From NCBI RefSeq assembly GCF_014698835.1, contig NZ_JACJTU010000023.1, forward strand, positions 79,684 to 143,683: DNA of 64,000 bases. Direction: 5' to 3'. Shown in pieces: positions 42,089-51,322 of the stretch. Made by a program: the position numbers and the translations under genes. The notes under the pieces are model-generated. The model was not told the origin of the DNA and did not search any database. It saw nothing but the letters and a program-made list of their open reading frames with translations. Position 1 is the stretch's first letter. Every line of letters begins with the position of its first letter. Source of the stretch: Nostoc paludosum FACHB-159. GTDB lineage: Bacteria; Cyanobacteriota; Cyanobacteriia; Cyanobacteriales; Nostocaceae.

Positions 42089-42593
42089 GTAAAAATTTGC
42101 GATGTCTACGATGGGCTGCGCCTAAGCACTTCCAGTTTATCAAAGTGCGATCGGCTTCAAAAAACCAAACTATGTAAATAAAAATAAAATAGGTTAAAAC
42201 CCTGTTTCCTTCTGCCTTTAGCATAGTTGCGTTCTGTTTTATACCAATGATAAATATTCACGCCTATTTACTTAAGTGTGCATATTTATCAGTTCAATTT
42301 GGTATCAAAGTTAGCAGATTCTAGAGAATTAGTATTAGAACTTAAGGATTGCCAGTACCGGCAGATTAATGTGAAACTATTAAAATTTTTGAAACAAAAA
42401 TTTCTAAGTTTCCATTAATTTTTGATGAAATTAGGTTAAATACGCAAGATTTAGCCGTAGTGTAATATTGACGAGTTGGCGTCAATAAAAATTACTAAAT
42501 AATTGGGTGCTGTTTCCATACCTTTAATTTTCAAGGGTAATGGAGACTATTTTGCGTTGCCAAAAAAATAATTAGCAATTAATAAAGTGTTGT
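42089..42593. other. Spacer upstream of the multidomain glycosyltransferase gene
   Basis: A 505-bp AT-rich stretch. It contains the dispersed motif GCGATGTCTACGATGGGCTG at about 42100-42120 (related to 11505) and a MITE-like inverted repeat at 42241-42305. The rest, 42306-42593, is plain AT-rich sequence that presumably holds the promoter for the glycosyltransferase/RTX pair. No gene is seen. Confidence 0.5.
42241..42305. repeat. ATACCAA-ended inverted repeat
   Basis: The left arm is ATACCAATGATAAATATTCA; the right arm, complemented, is ATACCAAATTGAACTGATAA with ATATGCACAC following. The ~65-bp element resembles a small MITE or a degenerate palindrome. No ORF and no clear target duplication. 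Confidence 0.5.
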
Positions 42594-45500
42594 ATGGAAA
42601 GTTTTCTGCCGCGCAGTCACGCCATGCCTTCATCGAGTGCGCCCAAACTAGAAATCAACTGTTCGCCGGACTTTATACCCTGGTTACAAACGCAGTTTAT
42701 TAGCTTGGCTTTCACTACCTATCAAACTAATCGGCTGTTTTTCATCGGTTGCAATGAGCAAGGACGAATAGCTGCTCACGAGCGATTGTTTGATAAACCA
42801 ATGGGCATGTATGCATCAAACAACAGTATATATCTTAGCACGCGTTATCAAATTTGGCGATTTGAAAATTTACTCAAACCAGGAGAAATCTATCAACAAA
42901 GCGATCGCCTTTACATCCCTCGCACGGCATATACCACCGGTGATTTGAATGTCCATGATGTAGTGCTGGATGATTCACAAAAGATTGTATTTGTCAACAC
43001 AGATTTTAGTTGCCTAGCCACCATCAGCAACAACTATAGTTTTGTTCCCCTGTGGCAACCGCCCTTTATCTCTAAGTTAGCGGCGGAAGACCGATGTCAC
43101 CTCAATGGGTTAGGGTTGCGCGACGGTAAACCAAGATACGTTACAGCCTGTAGTACTACTGATACCGCCGCCGGATGGCGTAACCACAGAGTGGGCGGGG
43201 GTGTGGTGATAGATGTGCAAACCAACGATATCATCGCTACTGGTTTATCCATGCCCCACTCGCCGCGTTGGTATCAAGGCAAGCTATGGCTTTTGAATGC
43301 GGGGACGGGGGATTTTGGCTATGTGGATGATGAGAAATTTGTGCCTATTGCCTTCTGTCCTGGGTTTGTGCGGGGGTTGGCATTTTGGGAAAACTTCGCC
43401 ATTGTGGGCTTGTCAAAATTGCGATCGCCTACCTTTAGCGGACTACCTTTAGAAGAACGGCTGACTACTCTGGGCAAGACTTCCCAGTGTGGGCTGATGG
43501 TCATCGATATCAACACTGGAAATACACTACATTGGCTGCACTTGGATGGGTTAGTTGAAGAATTATTTGATGTCGTAGTGCTACCAGGTGTCCGCCAACC
43601 AAAGGCTTTGGGCTTCCAGTCAGAATCAATCGAACGCCTAGTGACCTTCCCCGGTTCTGGTGGCATTGTCACCACCAAACCCACGGCGAAACGCCCCAGT
43701 GTTGGCGGTATGGCTCCCATCGCCGGATTGCCCCGCCAAATGTGGGAAGGCTCAAACACCGAAGAATCCCCCAATGCCCTATCCCCCATCCCGGATGCCC
43801 CAAAATACCAGCGCGTCTATCACCTCACACCCAGCAGCCTAGCTGATTACAATGCCTTCACCTTCCCCAGTTTGCAGCAACGCTGGCAAACCCAACCCCA
43901 ACGGGGTGAATTGGCGGGCATCTCCGCATCGGTGGCGGGGGCAATGGTGGCCTTTGCCATTGCCGAAATGCTACCTCAACAAACGGCGGAATTGATATCG
44001 CTGTTTGTCGCCCCAGCATATCGGCAGCAGGGCATTGCTACTAGACTTTTGTGGTATTTAGAAAAAGCTTTGGTGGCGGAAGGTTGCCATCAGGTGAAGC
44101 TAGATTACCAGCCGACGGCCTTAACTGCCATCGCCCTGACACCTTTGTTAAAAAAACTAAGTTGGCAGCCACCGCAAACCACCAAGGACGGGAAACAGCA
44201 ATGGCACAAAGTTTTAGTTTTACCCCCAGCTACTAGCCCCAAGGTGTCTTTGGTGATGACAGTTTACAACACCGAGGCTTATTTGGCAGAGGCTTTAGAT
44301 TCGGTGTTGGCGCAAACCTTCAGGGATTGGGAATTAATTGTATGGGATGACGGCTCCACCGATAATTCAATTGCCATTGCTCAAGATTATGCCCAGCGAG
44401 ATGTGCGGATTCGCTTCCATGCAGGCAATCGCTTGGGGCGGGGAGAAGCTTTGATTCAAGCCCATAGGCTGACACGAGGAGATTACATTGGCTGGCTTGA
44501 TGCGGATGACTGCTTGGCAGCAACGGCACTACAAGAAACGGTGGAGTTTCTCGACAGCCACCCGGATTACGGCATGGTTTACACCAACTATTTAAATATA
44601 GATACCCAAGGTGAGGCACAGGGACTCGGCCACCGTTGCCAGATTCCCTACAGCCCAATGGCTTTGTTACTAGATTTTATGACCTTCCACTTTCGTTTGT
44701 TGCGGCAATCGGTGTTTGCTGCCGTCGGGGGGATTAATCCAGAATTTGCACCTGCGGAAGATTATGATTTGTGCCTGCGGGTTTCAGAAATCACTCAAAT
44801 TTATCATTTGGAGCGATCGCTTTACTTTTATCGCCTCAATCCCCAAGGTCTTTGCCAGCAACAATCCTTGATTCAACAACAACATTGTGAGCGTGCCATT
44901 AACCAAGCACTGCAACGTCGGGGATTGGCTGAGTCTTTGCGGCTAATTTTCCATGAAGCAACGGGGAAGTTTCGTTTACAGCCACAAAACCAATCAGAAG
45001 CAAGTTTGATTGCCGATGTCGCCCATTCCCACTTTCACAAAGGTAAGCAATTAGTAGAACATGGGGATTTTCTGGCAGCCATTGGATGTTTCCAAGAAGC
45101 CCTGCGCTGGCGACCGGGTTATATTGCTGCTTACAATCAGTTGGGTAATGCTTTCCAGAGGTTAGGTAGGCTAGAGGAGGCTGTCGCTACCTACCAACAA
45201 ATCATCCTTCTTAATCCCAAGGTTACCCAAGCACATTGTAACTTGGGAGCAATCTGGCAGATTCAGGGAAAAACAGAGGAAGCGATCGCTGCTTATCAAC
45301 AAGCAATTCAACTCCAACCGGATTTTGCCGTTGCCCACCTCAACTTAGGCAGATTACACGCCAATCAGCAATCCTGGCTGGCGGCGGCAGAGTGCTTACA
45401 AGAGGCAGTACGACTGCAACCAACTGCCACCTCTTACTATGAACTGGGGAATGTATGCCAGCAACTGGGGGAAACTCAAAAAGCCATGAACTGTTGGCAT

Positions 45501-47093
45501 CATGCCCTGAAACACCAGCCCGATTTTGCAGAAGCTTGGCACAATCTCGGCTGTTTGTGGATCATGCAGGGCGACATCACCAAAGCCCAGAACTATTTTG
45601 AGCAAGTTATTGCCCTCAAACCAGATTTTACCCTGGCACATGGCAACTTAGGTTATGTCTTGCAAGCCCAGGGACAATGGAAAGCTGCTCTCAGTAGCTA
45701 CAACCGCGCCCTAGAACTTAACCCCGCAGCCACCGAGATTTTCTATCAGCGCGAATATCTGCGGTTGAGTTTGTGCGACTGGCATCACTACGAGGAACGG
45801 CTGGAAGTTTTGCAACAGCGCATCCAGCAACATTTGGCAAATCACAACACCCAGCCATTGCTACCCCTGACCATTCATAGTTTCCCCCTACCCTTGGAGT
45901 TTCATAGCGCCATTGCCCGCCACTGGTCACAGCATATCATCGGTAACATCCAGCCTTACAAACACCTCTGCGCCTTTAGCCCGCCCCCCGCACCCCATCC
46001 CAAACTGCACTTAGGCTATCTCTCGGCAGACTTCCGCCAACACGCTGTAGGCACGTTAATTCACCAGCTATTTCAATATCATGACCGTTCTGCCTTTGAA
46101 ATCTATGGCTATAGTCTGGTGGATGCTCATGATGAATTTACGGAAAATATTCGTGCTGGGTGTGATGTTTTTGTCAATCTCTCTTCCATGTCATCGGCAG
46201 CTGCCGCCCAGCGCATCCACAGCGATGGCATTCACATTTTGATTGACTTAGCAGGCTATACCACCTTTAGCCGTGCAGAAATTCTTGCCCTCCAACCAGC
46301 CCCAATTCAAGTGCAATATTTAGGCTATCCCGGCACAATGGCGGCAGAATTTATTCAATACATTTTGGCAGATTCTTGGTTAATTCCCCCAGAACTAGCC
46401 GCCCATTACAGCGAAAAGATAATTGAACTGCCCCACGCCTTTGTTGCTTCTCCCCTAGCCATTGCCCACCAACCCCTGAGTCGGGATGACTTTGGCTTAC
46501 CAAAAGATGCCTTTGTTTTTTGCTGCTTTAATCGCAGCGACAAATTTGACCCGGAAGTCTTTGCTTGCTGGATGCGGATTTTGCAGCAAGTACCAAATTC
46601 AGTGTTGTGGCTCATTCAAACCACCCCAGAGGTGAGGGATACCCTGCACCACATTGCCGAAAAACAGAGCATTGCCCCAGGGCGTTTGGTGTTCACTCCT
46701 TATATGCCCTTGGCAAAATACCTAGCGGCCTATCCCTTGGCAGATTTATTCCTGGACACCTTTGTTTACAACGCTGGAGCCACCGCCATTCATGCACTCT
46801 CAGCAGGACTTCCCATCATCACCCGCCCTGGTAAAGCCTTTGCTGCCCGTATGGGAGCCAGCATTTGTGCGGCGGCGGGTTTAGATTTGCTCATTTGCGA
46901 CACTGTTGTTGCTTATGAACAAAAGGCGGTGCATTTAGCCACTGACCGCAAGGAATTGGCAGCAATTCGCCACCAATTGCAAGCACACCGCCACCACTTG
47001 CCCCTGTTTCAACCCCAGCAGTGGGTTACTCAGCTAGAAGCTGCCTTGCGGCAAATTTGGAAACTCCAACCGCATGTCGTTGACCATGCGTAG
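42594..47093 (+). CDS. Five-part fusion: TIGR03032-like, GNAT, GT2 glycosyltransferase, TPR, OGT/SPINDLY-type GT41
   Basis: A 1499-residue protein. Residues about 15-360 match the TIGR03032-type beta-propeller-like domain (FFIGCNEQGRIAAHERLFDKPMGMYA, NVHDVVLDD, WLLNAGTGDFGYVD). Residues about 404-540 are a GNAT domain (LFVAPAYRQQGIATRLLWYLE). Residues about 548-780 are a family 2 glycosyltransferase (VSLVMTVYNTEAYLAEALDSVLAQTF, DDGSTDNS, LDADD). Residues about 810-1050 hold some seven TPRs. Residues about 1136-1485 are the O-GlcNAc-transferase/SPINDLY catalytic region (LGYLSADFRQHAVG, DLAGYTTFSRAEILALQPAPIQVQYLGYPGTM, FNRSDKFDPEVF, DTFVYNAGATAIHALSAGLPIIT). It is probably a cytoplasmic protein glycosyltransferase. 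Its start is ATG 42594, or possibly 42627. The RTX gene follows after 38 bp. Confidence 0.88.
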   Translation: MESFLPRSHAMPSSSAPKLEINCSPDFIPWLQTQFISLAFTTYQTNRLFFIGCNEQGRIAAHERLFDKPMGMYASNNSIYLSTRYQIWRFENLLKPGEIYQQSDRLYIPRTAYTTGDLNVHDVVLDDSQKIVFVNTDFSCLATISNNYSFVPLWQPPFISKLAAEDRCHLNGLGLRDGKPRYVTACSTTDTAAGWRNHRVGGGVVIDVQTNDIIATGLSMPHSPRWYQGKLWLLNAGTGDFGYVDDEKFVPIAFCPGFVRGLAFWENFAIVGLSKLRSPTFSGLPLEERLTTLGKTSQCGLMVIDINTGNTLHWLHLDGLVEELFDVVVLPGVRQPKALGFQSESIERLVTFPGSGGIVTTKPTAKRPSVGGMAPIAGLPRQMWEGSNTEESPNALSPIPDAPKYQRVYHLTPSSLADYNAFTFPSLQQRWQTQPQRGELAGISASVAGAMVAFAIAEMLPQQTAELISLFVAPAYRQQGIATRLLWYLEKALVAEGCHQVKLDYQPTALTAIALTPLLKKLSWQPPQTTKDGKQQWHKVLVLPPATSPKVSLVMTVYNTEAYLAEALDSVLAQTFRDWELIVWDDGSTDNSIAIAQDYAQRDVRIRFHAGNRLGRGEALIQAHRLTRGDYIGWLDADDCLAATALQETVEFLDSHPDYGMVYTNYLNIDTQGEAQGLGHRCQIPYSPMALLLDFMTFHFRLLRQSVFAAVGGINPEFAPAEDYDLCLRVSEITQIYHLERSLYFYRLNPQGLCQQQSLIQQQHCERAINQALQRRGLAESLRLIFHEATGKFRLQPQNQSEASLIADVAHSHFHKGKQLVEHGDFLAAIGCFQEALRWRPGYIAAYNQLGNAFQRLGRLEEAVATYQQIILLNPKVTQAHCNLGAIWQIQGKTEEAIAAYQQAIQLQPDFAVAHLNLGRLHANQQSWLAAAECLQEAVRLQPTATSYYELGNVCQQLGETQKAMNCWHHALKHQPDFAEAWHNLGCLWIMQGDITKAQNYFEQVIALKPDFTLAHGNLGYVLQAQGQWKAALSSYNRALELNPAATEIFYQREYLRLSLCDWHHYEERLEVLQQRIQQHLANHNTQPLLPLTIHSFPLPLEFHSAIARHWSQHIIGNIQPYKHLCAFSPPPAPHPKLHLGYLSADFRQHAVGTLIHQLFQYHDRSAFEIYGYSLVDAHDEFTENIRAGCDVFVNLSSMSSAAAAQRIHSDGIHILIDLAGYTTFSRAEILALQPAPIQVQYLGYPGTMAAEFIQYILADSWLIPPELAAHYSEKIIELPHAFVASPLAIAHQPLSRDDFGLPKDAFVFCCFNRSDKFDPEVFACWMRILQQVPNSVLWLIQTTPEVRDTLHHIAEKQSIAPGRLVFTPYMPLAKYLAAYPLADLFLDTFVYNAGATAIHALSAGLPIITRPGKAFAARMGASICAAAGLDLLICDTVVAYEQKAVHLATDRKELAAIRHQLQAHRHHLPLFQPQQWVTQLEAALRQIWKLQPHVVDHA

Positions 47094-47131
47094 TCCTAAA
47101 ATCGTTCATTTAAACTTCAAGGAGAAAAAAC

Positions 47132-50100
47132 ATGGCTGACCCTATCTTTTCTCGCGCTGGTGAGAACCCCTTCGGATTGACGGACGTGGGGTTTGGTGCT
47201 AGGTCTACCTTTGTCGATATTGACAAGGATGGCGACCTCGATGCCTTCGTAGGCAATAGTGGCGGTGATACCTTCTTCTACCGCAACACTGGTAGTGCCA
47301 CCGCCCCCAACTTTGCCACCCCCAGCGCCAACCCCTTCGGGCTGACCAATGTTGGGCCGGGTTCTGCCGCGCCCACCTTTGTCGATATTGACAAGGATGG
47401 CGACCTCGATGCCTTTGTGGTGAATGGTGTCGGTAATACCGTGTTCTACCGCAACACTGGTAGTGCCACCGCCCCCAGCTTTGCCACCCCCAGCACCAAC
47501 CCCTTCGGGCTGAGCGATGTGGGGTCAAATGCCTCCCCCAGCTTTGCCGATATCGACGGTGATGGCGACCTCGATGTGTTTTTGGGGAATAGTGCCGGGG
47601 ATATCATATTCTTCCGCAACACTGGTAGTGCCGCCGCCCCCAGCTTTGCTGCTGCTACCACCAACCCCTTCGGACTGAGCAAGGTGTCAAATCTTGCCAC
47701 ACCCAGCTTAGTCGATATCGATGGCGATGGCGACCTTGATGCCTTTGTCGGAGACCGTAGCGGCAATACCCTGTTTTTCCGCAACACCGGGTCTGCCTCC
47801 AATCCCCAGTTTGCCACCCTCATCACCAACCCCTTTGGGCTGAGCAATGTCGGGTCTTTTTCTGCGCCCACCTTTGCCGATATCGATGGCGATGGCGACC
47901 TCGATGCCTTAGTTGGAAATACTTACGGCAATACCGTGTTATTCCGCAACAACCCGAATCGCCCACCCACCGCCAACAACGATGCCCCCAGCACCAACGA
48001 AAACACCGTCTTCAACGGCAATGTCCTCAGCAATGACAGCGACCCAGATGGTAATCCTTTGACGGTGACTGCGGTTAACGGCAGTGCTGCTAATGTCGGT
48101 ACTCAAATTAACCTGGGCAATGGTAAACTTACGGTGAATGCCAACGGAACTTTTACCTTTGACCCCACCAATGGCACTGCTGCCCTGACATATGGCTACG
48201 ATTACTTACCTCAAGGAACCAATGCCACCACATCCTTTGGCTACACCATCAGCGATGGCAGAGGCGGCACAGCTAATGCCACTGCCACCATCACCATTAC
48301 TGGGGTAAATGACACCGCCAGCATCACAGGTATAGCCACAAGGGCAGTCACCGAAGATACAAACACCCCCAATTTAACCGCCACGGGTACATTAGCGGTG
48401 GCTGATGTGGATACTGGGGAAAACAGATTTAAGACTACAGTTACAGGCACAGGTAACCTGGGTAGTCTGACCATCACCGATACTGGAAGTTGGAATTACA
48501 GCGTTGCTAATAGTGCAGTGCAATCTCTGGGTGCAGGGGTCACCAAAACTGAAACCTTCACAGTGCAATCTTTGGATGGCACTGCTAGTCAAAACATTGT
48601 CGTCACCATTACTGGGGTAAATGATGCGGCTACCATTACAGGTACAGCCACAGCAGCAGTCACCGAAGATACAAACACCCCCAATTTAACCGCCACGGGT
48701 ACATTAGCGGTGGCTGATGTGGATACTGGGGAAAACAGATTTAAGACTACAGTTACAGGCACAGGCAACCTGGGTAGTCTGACCATCACCGATACTGGAA
48801 GTTGGAATTACAGCGTTGCTAATAGTGCAGTGCAATTTTTAGGTGCAGGTGCAACTAAAACTGAAACCTTCACTGTGCAATCTGCTGATGGTACAGCCAG
48901 CGAAGATATCACCATCACCATTACCGGGGTGAATGACACCGCCAGCATCACGGGTACAGCCACAGGGGCAATCACCGAAAATGCTAGTACGCCCAACCTA
49001 ACAGCAACAGGCAACCTCACCGTCAATGATGTCGATACAGGAGAGAACAAATTTAACACCACTGTTACCTCTGCCACAGGCAATTTGGGTAGTCTTAATA
49101 TCACTGATACTGGCACTTGGAATTACACCATTACCAATAGTGCAGTGCAATTTTTGGGTGCAGGTGCAACTAAAACTGAAACCTTCACTGTGCAATCTGC
49201 TGATGGTACAGCCAGCCAAGATATCACCATCACCATTACCGGGGTGAATGACACCGCCAGCATCGCGGGTACAGCCACAGGGGCAGTCACCGAAGATACA
49301 AGCACCCCCAATTTAACCGCCACGGGTACATTAACGGTGGCTGATGTGGATAGTGGCGACAACACATTTAATACCAATGTCACCTCCGCTAGCGGTAACC
49401 TTGGTAGTCTGACCATTAGCGATACTGGCACTTGGAATTACAGCGTTGCTAATAGTGCCGTACAATTTTTGGGTGCAGGTGCAACTAAAACCGAAACCTT
49501 CACTGTGCAATCTGCTGATGGCACTGCTAGCCAAGATATTACCATCACCATTACCGGGGTGAATGACACCGCCAGCATCACAGGTACAACCACAGGGGCA
49601 GTTACCGAAGATACAAGCACCCCCAATTTAACTGCCACGGGTACATTAACTGTCGCTGATGTCGATACTGGCGAAAACAAATTTAACACCAGCGTTACCT
49701 CCGCTACTGGTAATCTCGGTAGCCTCACCATCACCGAGACTGGCACTTGGAATTACACTGTTGCTAACAGTGCGGTGCAATTTCTGGGTGCAGGTGCAAC
49801 TAAAACTGAAACCTTCACAGTGCAATCTGTTGACGGTACTGCCAAAGATATCGTCATCACAATTACCGGGGTGAATGATGTGGCTACCATCACAGGTACA
49901 GCCACAGGTGCAGTCACCGAAGATGCTAGCACACCCAATTTAACTGCCACGGGTGCATTAACTGTCGCTGATGTCGATACTGGCAAAAACAAATTTAACA
50001 CCAGCGTTACCTCCGCTACTGGTAATCTCGGTAGCCTCACCATCACCGAGACTGGAAGTTGGAATTACACTGTTGCTAACAGTGCGGTGCAATCTCTGGG

Positions 50101-51013
50101 TGCAGGAGCAACTAAAACCGAAACCTTCACTGTACAATCTGTTGACGGCACTGCCAACCAAGATATCACCGTCACTATCAACGGCGTCAACGATAACCCA
50201 GTTGCAGGCACAGACTCTTTAGTTGCTACCCAACTCATCCCCACCACCATTGCTGTGAGTACCTTACTTGCTAACGATAGCGATGTCGATACTGGGGATA
50301 GCTTGAAGATTACTGGCATCAGTAACGTTGTCGGCGGTGGCGCAGTTTTGTTCAATAATTTCACCCCTGGCAATTCGGCTGATGATTTCATCGTCTTTTT
50401 ACCTACCCAAAGTGGTACGGGTAGTTTCAAATACACTTTGAATGACAATAATAGCGGTACAACTACAGGTACTGTCAACCTACTCATTGGTTCTACCAAA
50501 CTCGGTGGTAATGGTAAAGACACCCTCACAGGCAATGATGGCCCTGACTTGCTCGATGGCGGCAATGGCAATGATACCCTCAATGGCGGTAAAGGTAATG
50601 ATATTCTCATCGGTGGCAATGGTGATGACCTGCTGGTTGGCGGTGCGGTTGCTGATACCCTGACTGGTGGTGCTGGTGCTGATATTTTCCGCTTTGCTTT
50701 GACTGATTCGCTGCTGAGTAATTTTGACCGGATTATCAATTTGCAAATTGGCACGGATTTCATTGACGGCCCCAATACTGTCAGCGCTAATAATCTCAAG
50801 GAACTGGGGGCGGTGAGTAGTCTTTCTGGTGCTGGTTTGGGGACATTGTTGACGGGTATCAACTTTGCTGCCAATGGCGCTGCTAGCTTTAGCTTTGGTA
50901 GCCGCACTTTCCTGGCACTGAATAATGGCACGGCTGGTTTCCAAGAAAACAGCGATGCGGTGATTGAGATTACTGGCTTTAGCGGTAGTTTGAATAATTT
51001 GGCTATTGTTTAA
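47132..51013 (+). CDS. FG-GAP/VCBS/RTX repeat surface or secreted protein
   Basis: A 1293-residue protein without an N-terminal signal peptide, as expected for type I secretion. Residues 1-275 are five FG-GAP-like repeats of about 54 residues, each with a calcium-loop D-x-D-x-D-x-D (DIDKDGDLDAFVG). Residues 278-395 are a cadherin-like/Big domain (NNDAPSTNENTVFNGNVLSNDSDPDG). Residues about 395-1020 are six VCBS repeats of about 104 residues. After another cadherin-like segment, residues 1124-1185 are RTX nonapeptides (GGNGNDTLNGGKGNDIL). The last 110 residues form a cyanobacterial C-terminal domain ('bluetail' type, from memory). Thr/Ser content is very high. AAGGAG lies 9 bp before the ATG. 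It is probably a calcium-binding, adhesin-like protein and the likely client of the upstream glycosyltransferase. Confidence 0.9.
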   Translation: MADPIFSRAGENPFGLTDVGFGARSTFVDIDKDGDLDAFVGNSGGDTFFYRNTGSATAPNFATPSANPFGLTNVGPGSAAPTFVDIDKDGDLDAFVVNGVGNTVFYRNTGSATAPSFATPSTNPFGLSDVGSNASPSFADIDGDGDLDVFLGNSAGDIIFFRNTGSAAAPSFAAATTNPFGLSKVSNLATPSLVDIDGDGDLDAFVGDRSGNTLFFRNTGSASNPQFATLITNPFGLSNVGSFSAPTFADIDGDGDLDALVGNTYGNTVLFRNNPNRPPTANNDAPSTNENTVFNGNVLSNDSDPDGNPLTVTAVNGSAANVGTQINLGNGKLTVNANGTFTFDPTNGTAALTYGYDYLPQGTNATTSFGYTISDGRGGTANATATITITGVNDTASITGIATRAVTEDTNTPNLTATGTLAVADVDTGENRFKTTVTGTGNLGSLTITDTGSWNYSVANSAVQSLGAGVTKTETFTVQSLDGTASQNIVVTITGVNDAATITGTATAAVTEDTNTPNLTATGTLAVADVDTGENRFKTTVTGTGNLGSLTITDTGSWNYSVANSAVQFLGAGATKTETFTVQSADGTASEDITITITGVNDTASITGTATGAITENASTPNLTATGNLTVNDVDTGENKFNTTVTSATGNLGSLNITDTGTWNYTITNSAVQFLGAGATKTETFTVQSADGTASQDITITITGVNDTASIAGTATGAVTEDTSTPNLTATGTLTVADVDSGDNTFNTNVTSASGNLGSLTISDTGTWNYSVANSAVQFLGAGATKTETFTVQSADGTASQDITITITGVNDTASITGTTTGAVTEDTSTPNLTATGTLTVADVDTGENKFNTSVTSATGNLGSLTITETGTWNYTVANSAVQFLGAGATKTETFTVQSVDGTAKDIVITITGVNDVATITGTATGAVTEDASTPNLTATGALTVADVDTGKNKFNTSVTSATGNLGSLTITETGSWNYTVANSAVQSLGAGATKTETFTVQSVDGTANQDITVTINGVNDNPVAGTDSLVATQLIPTTIAVSTLLANDSDVDTGDSLKITGISNVVGGGAVLFNNFTPGNSADDFIVFLPTQSGTGSFKYTLNDNNSGTTTGTVNLLIGSTKLGGNGKDTLTGNDGPDLLDGGNGNDTLNGGKGNDILIGGNGDDLLVGGAVADTLTGGAGADIFRFALTDSLLSNFDRIINLQIGTDFIDGPNTVSANNLKELGAVSSLSGAGLGTLLTGINFAANGAASFSFGSRTFLALNNGTAGFQENSDAVIEITGFSGSLNNLAIV
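48317..50190 (+). repeat. Six VCBS coding repeats, two nearly identical at DNA level
   Basis: Six direct repeats with a period of about 310 bp inside the RTX gene. Copies 1 and 2 (around 48350-48525 and 48662-48837) are almost identical over 170 bp, including synonymous sites. The other copies share long identical blocks pairwise, for example 49659-49745 and 49970-50055. This points to recent unequal crossing-over or gene conversion. Confidence 0.85.
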
Positions 51014-51024
51014 CTCAAATCAGG

Positions 51025-51060
51025 GCGATCGCACTTCAAGTTTCCCTCAAGTGCGATCGC
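51025..51060 (+). terminator. HIP1-containing hairpin after the RTX gene
   Basis: Twelve-bp perfect stem GCGATCGCACTT / AAGTGCGATCGC with a 12-base loop, starting 12 bp after the RTX stop. There is no T run, so it is a likely 3' stabilising or terminating hairpin but not a classical terminator. Confidence 0.55.
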
Positions 51061-51121
51061 GCTATATTGAAGAATTTGGTGCGTTACACTTTCCTTTATT
51101 GATATATTACTAAACCATATC

Positions 51122-51289
51122 GTCGCAAGTGAAAAAGATTTAGCAGATTATTCCGATCAATTTTTGCGTGGTATAGCTTATAAATTTGGTCACAATAGCG
51201 ACGAATATTACAAGGCTGGAGGAATTCGGAAAAGCCAACGCAAGCGTCCTGTACGTCAAAGCGCGGTTTTGCCTACAATTGAGTCGTAG
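51122..51289 (+). pseudogene. Coding remnant, C-terminal fragment of an unidentified gene
   Basis: An open stretch of about 55 codons, with no start codon, ends at TAG 51287-51289. It translates to convincing protein sequence: ASEKDLADYSDQFLRGIAYK, then FGHNSDEYYKAGGIRKSQRK. The frame is open back to about 51070. It looks like the 3' end of a gene whose 5' part was lost next to the RTX gene. The stop overlaps a TAGGAGCACAAT / ATTGTGCCCCTA hairpin (51287-51312). Confidence 0.45.
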
Positions 51290-51322
51290 GAGCACAATAT
51301 ATTGTGCCCCTATCACTTCAAG

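Noticed and set aside
47205..50944. Many minus-strand frames inside the RTX gene
   Set aside because: They are mirror frames of a repetitive gene with high Asp/Gly/Thr content; they repeat with the same period as the VCBS units.
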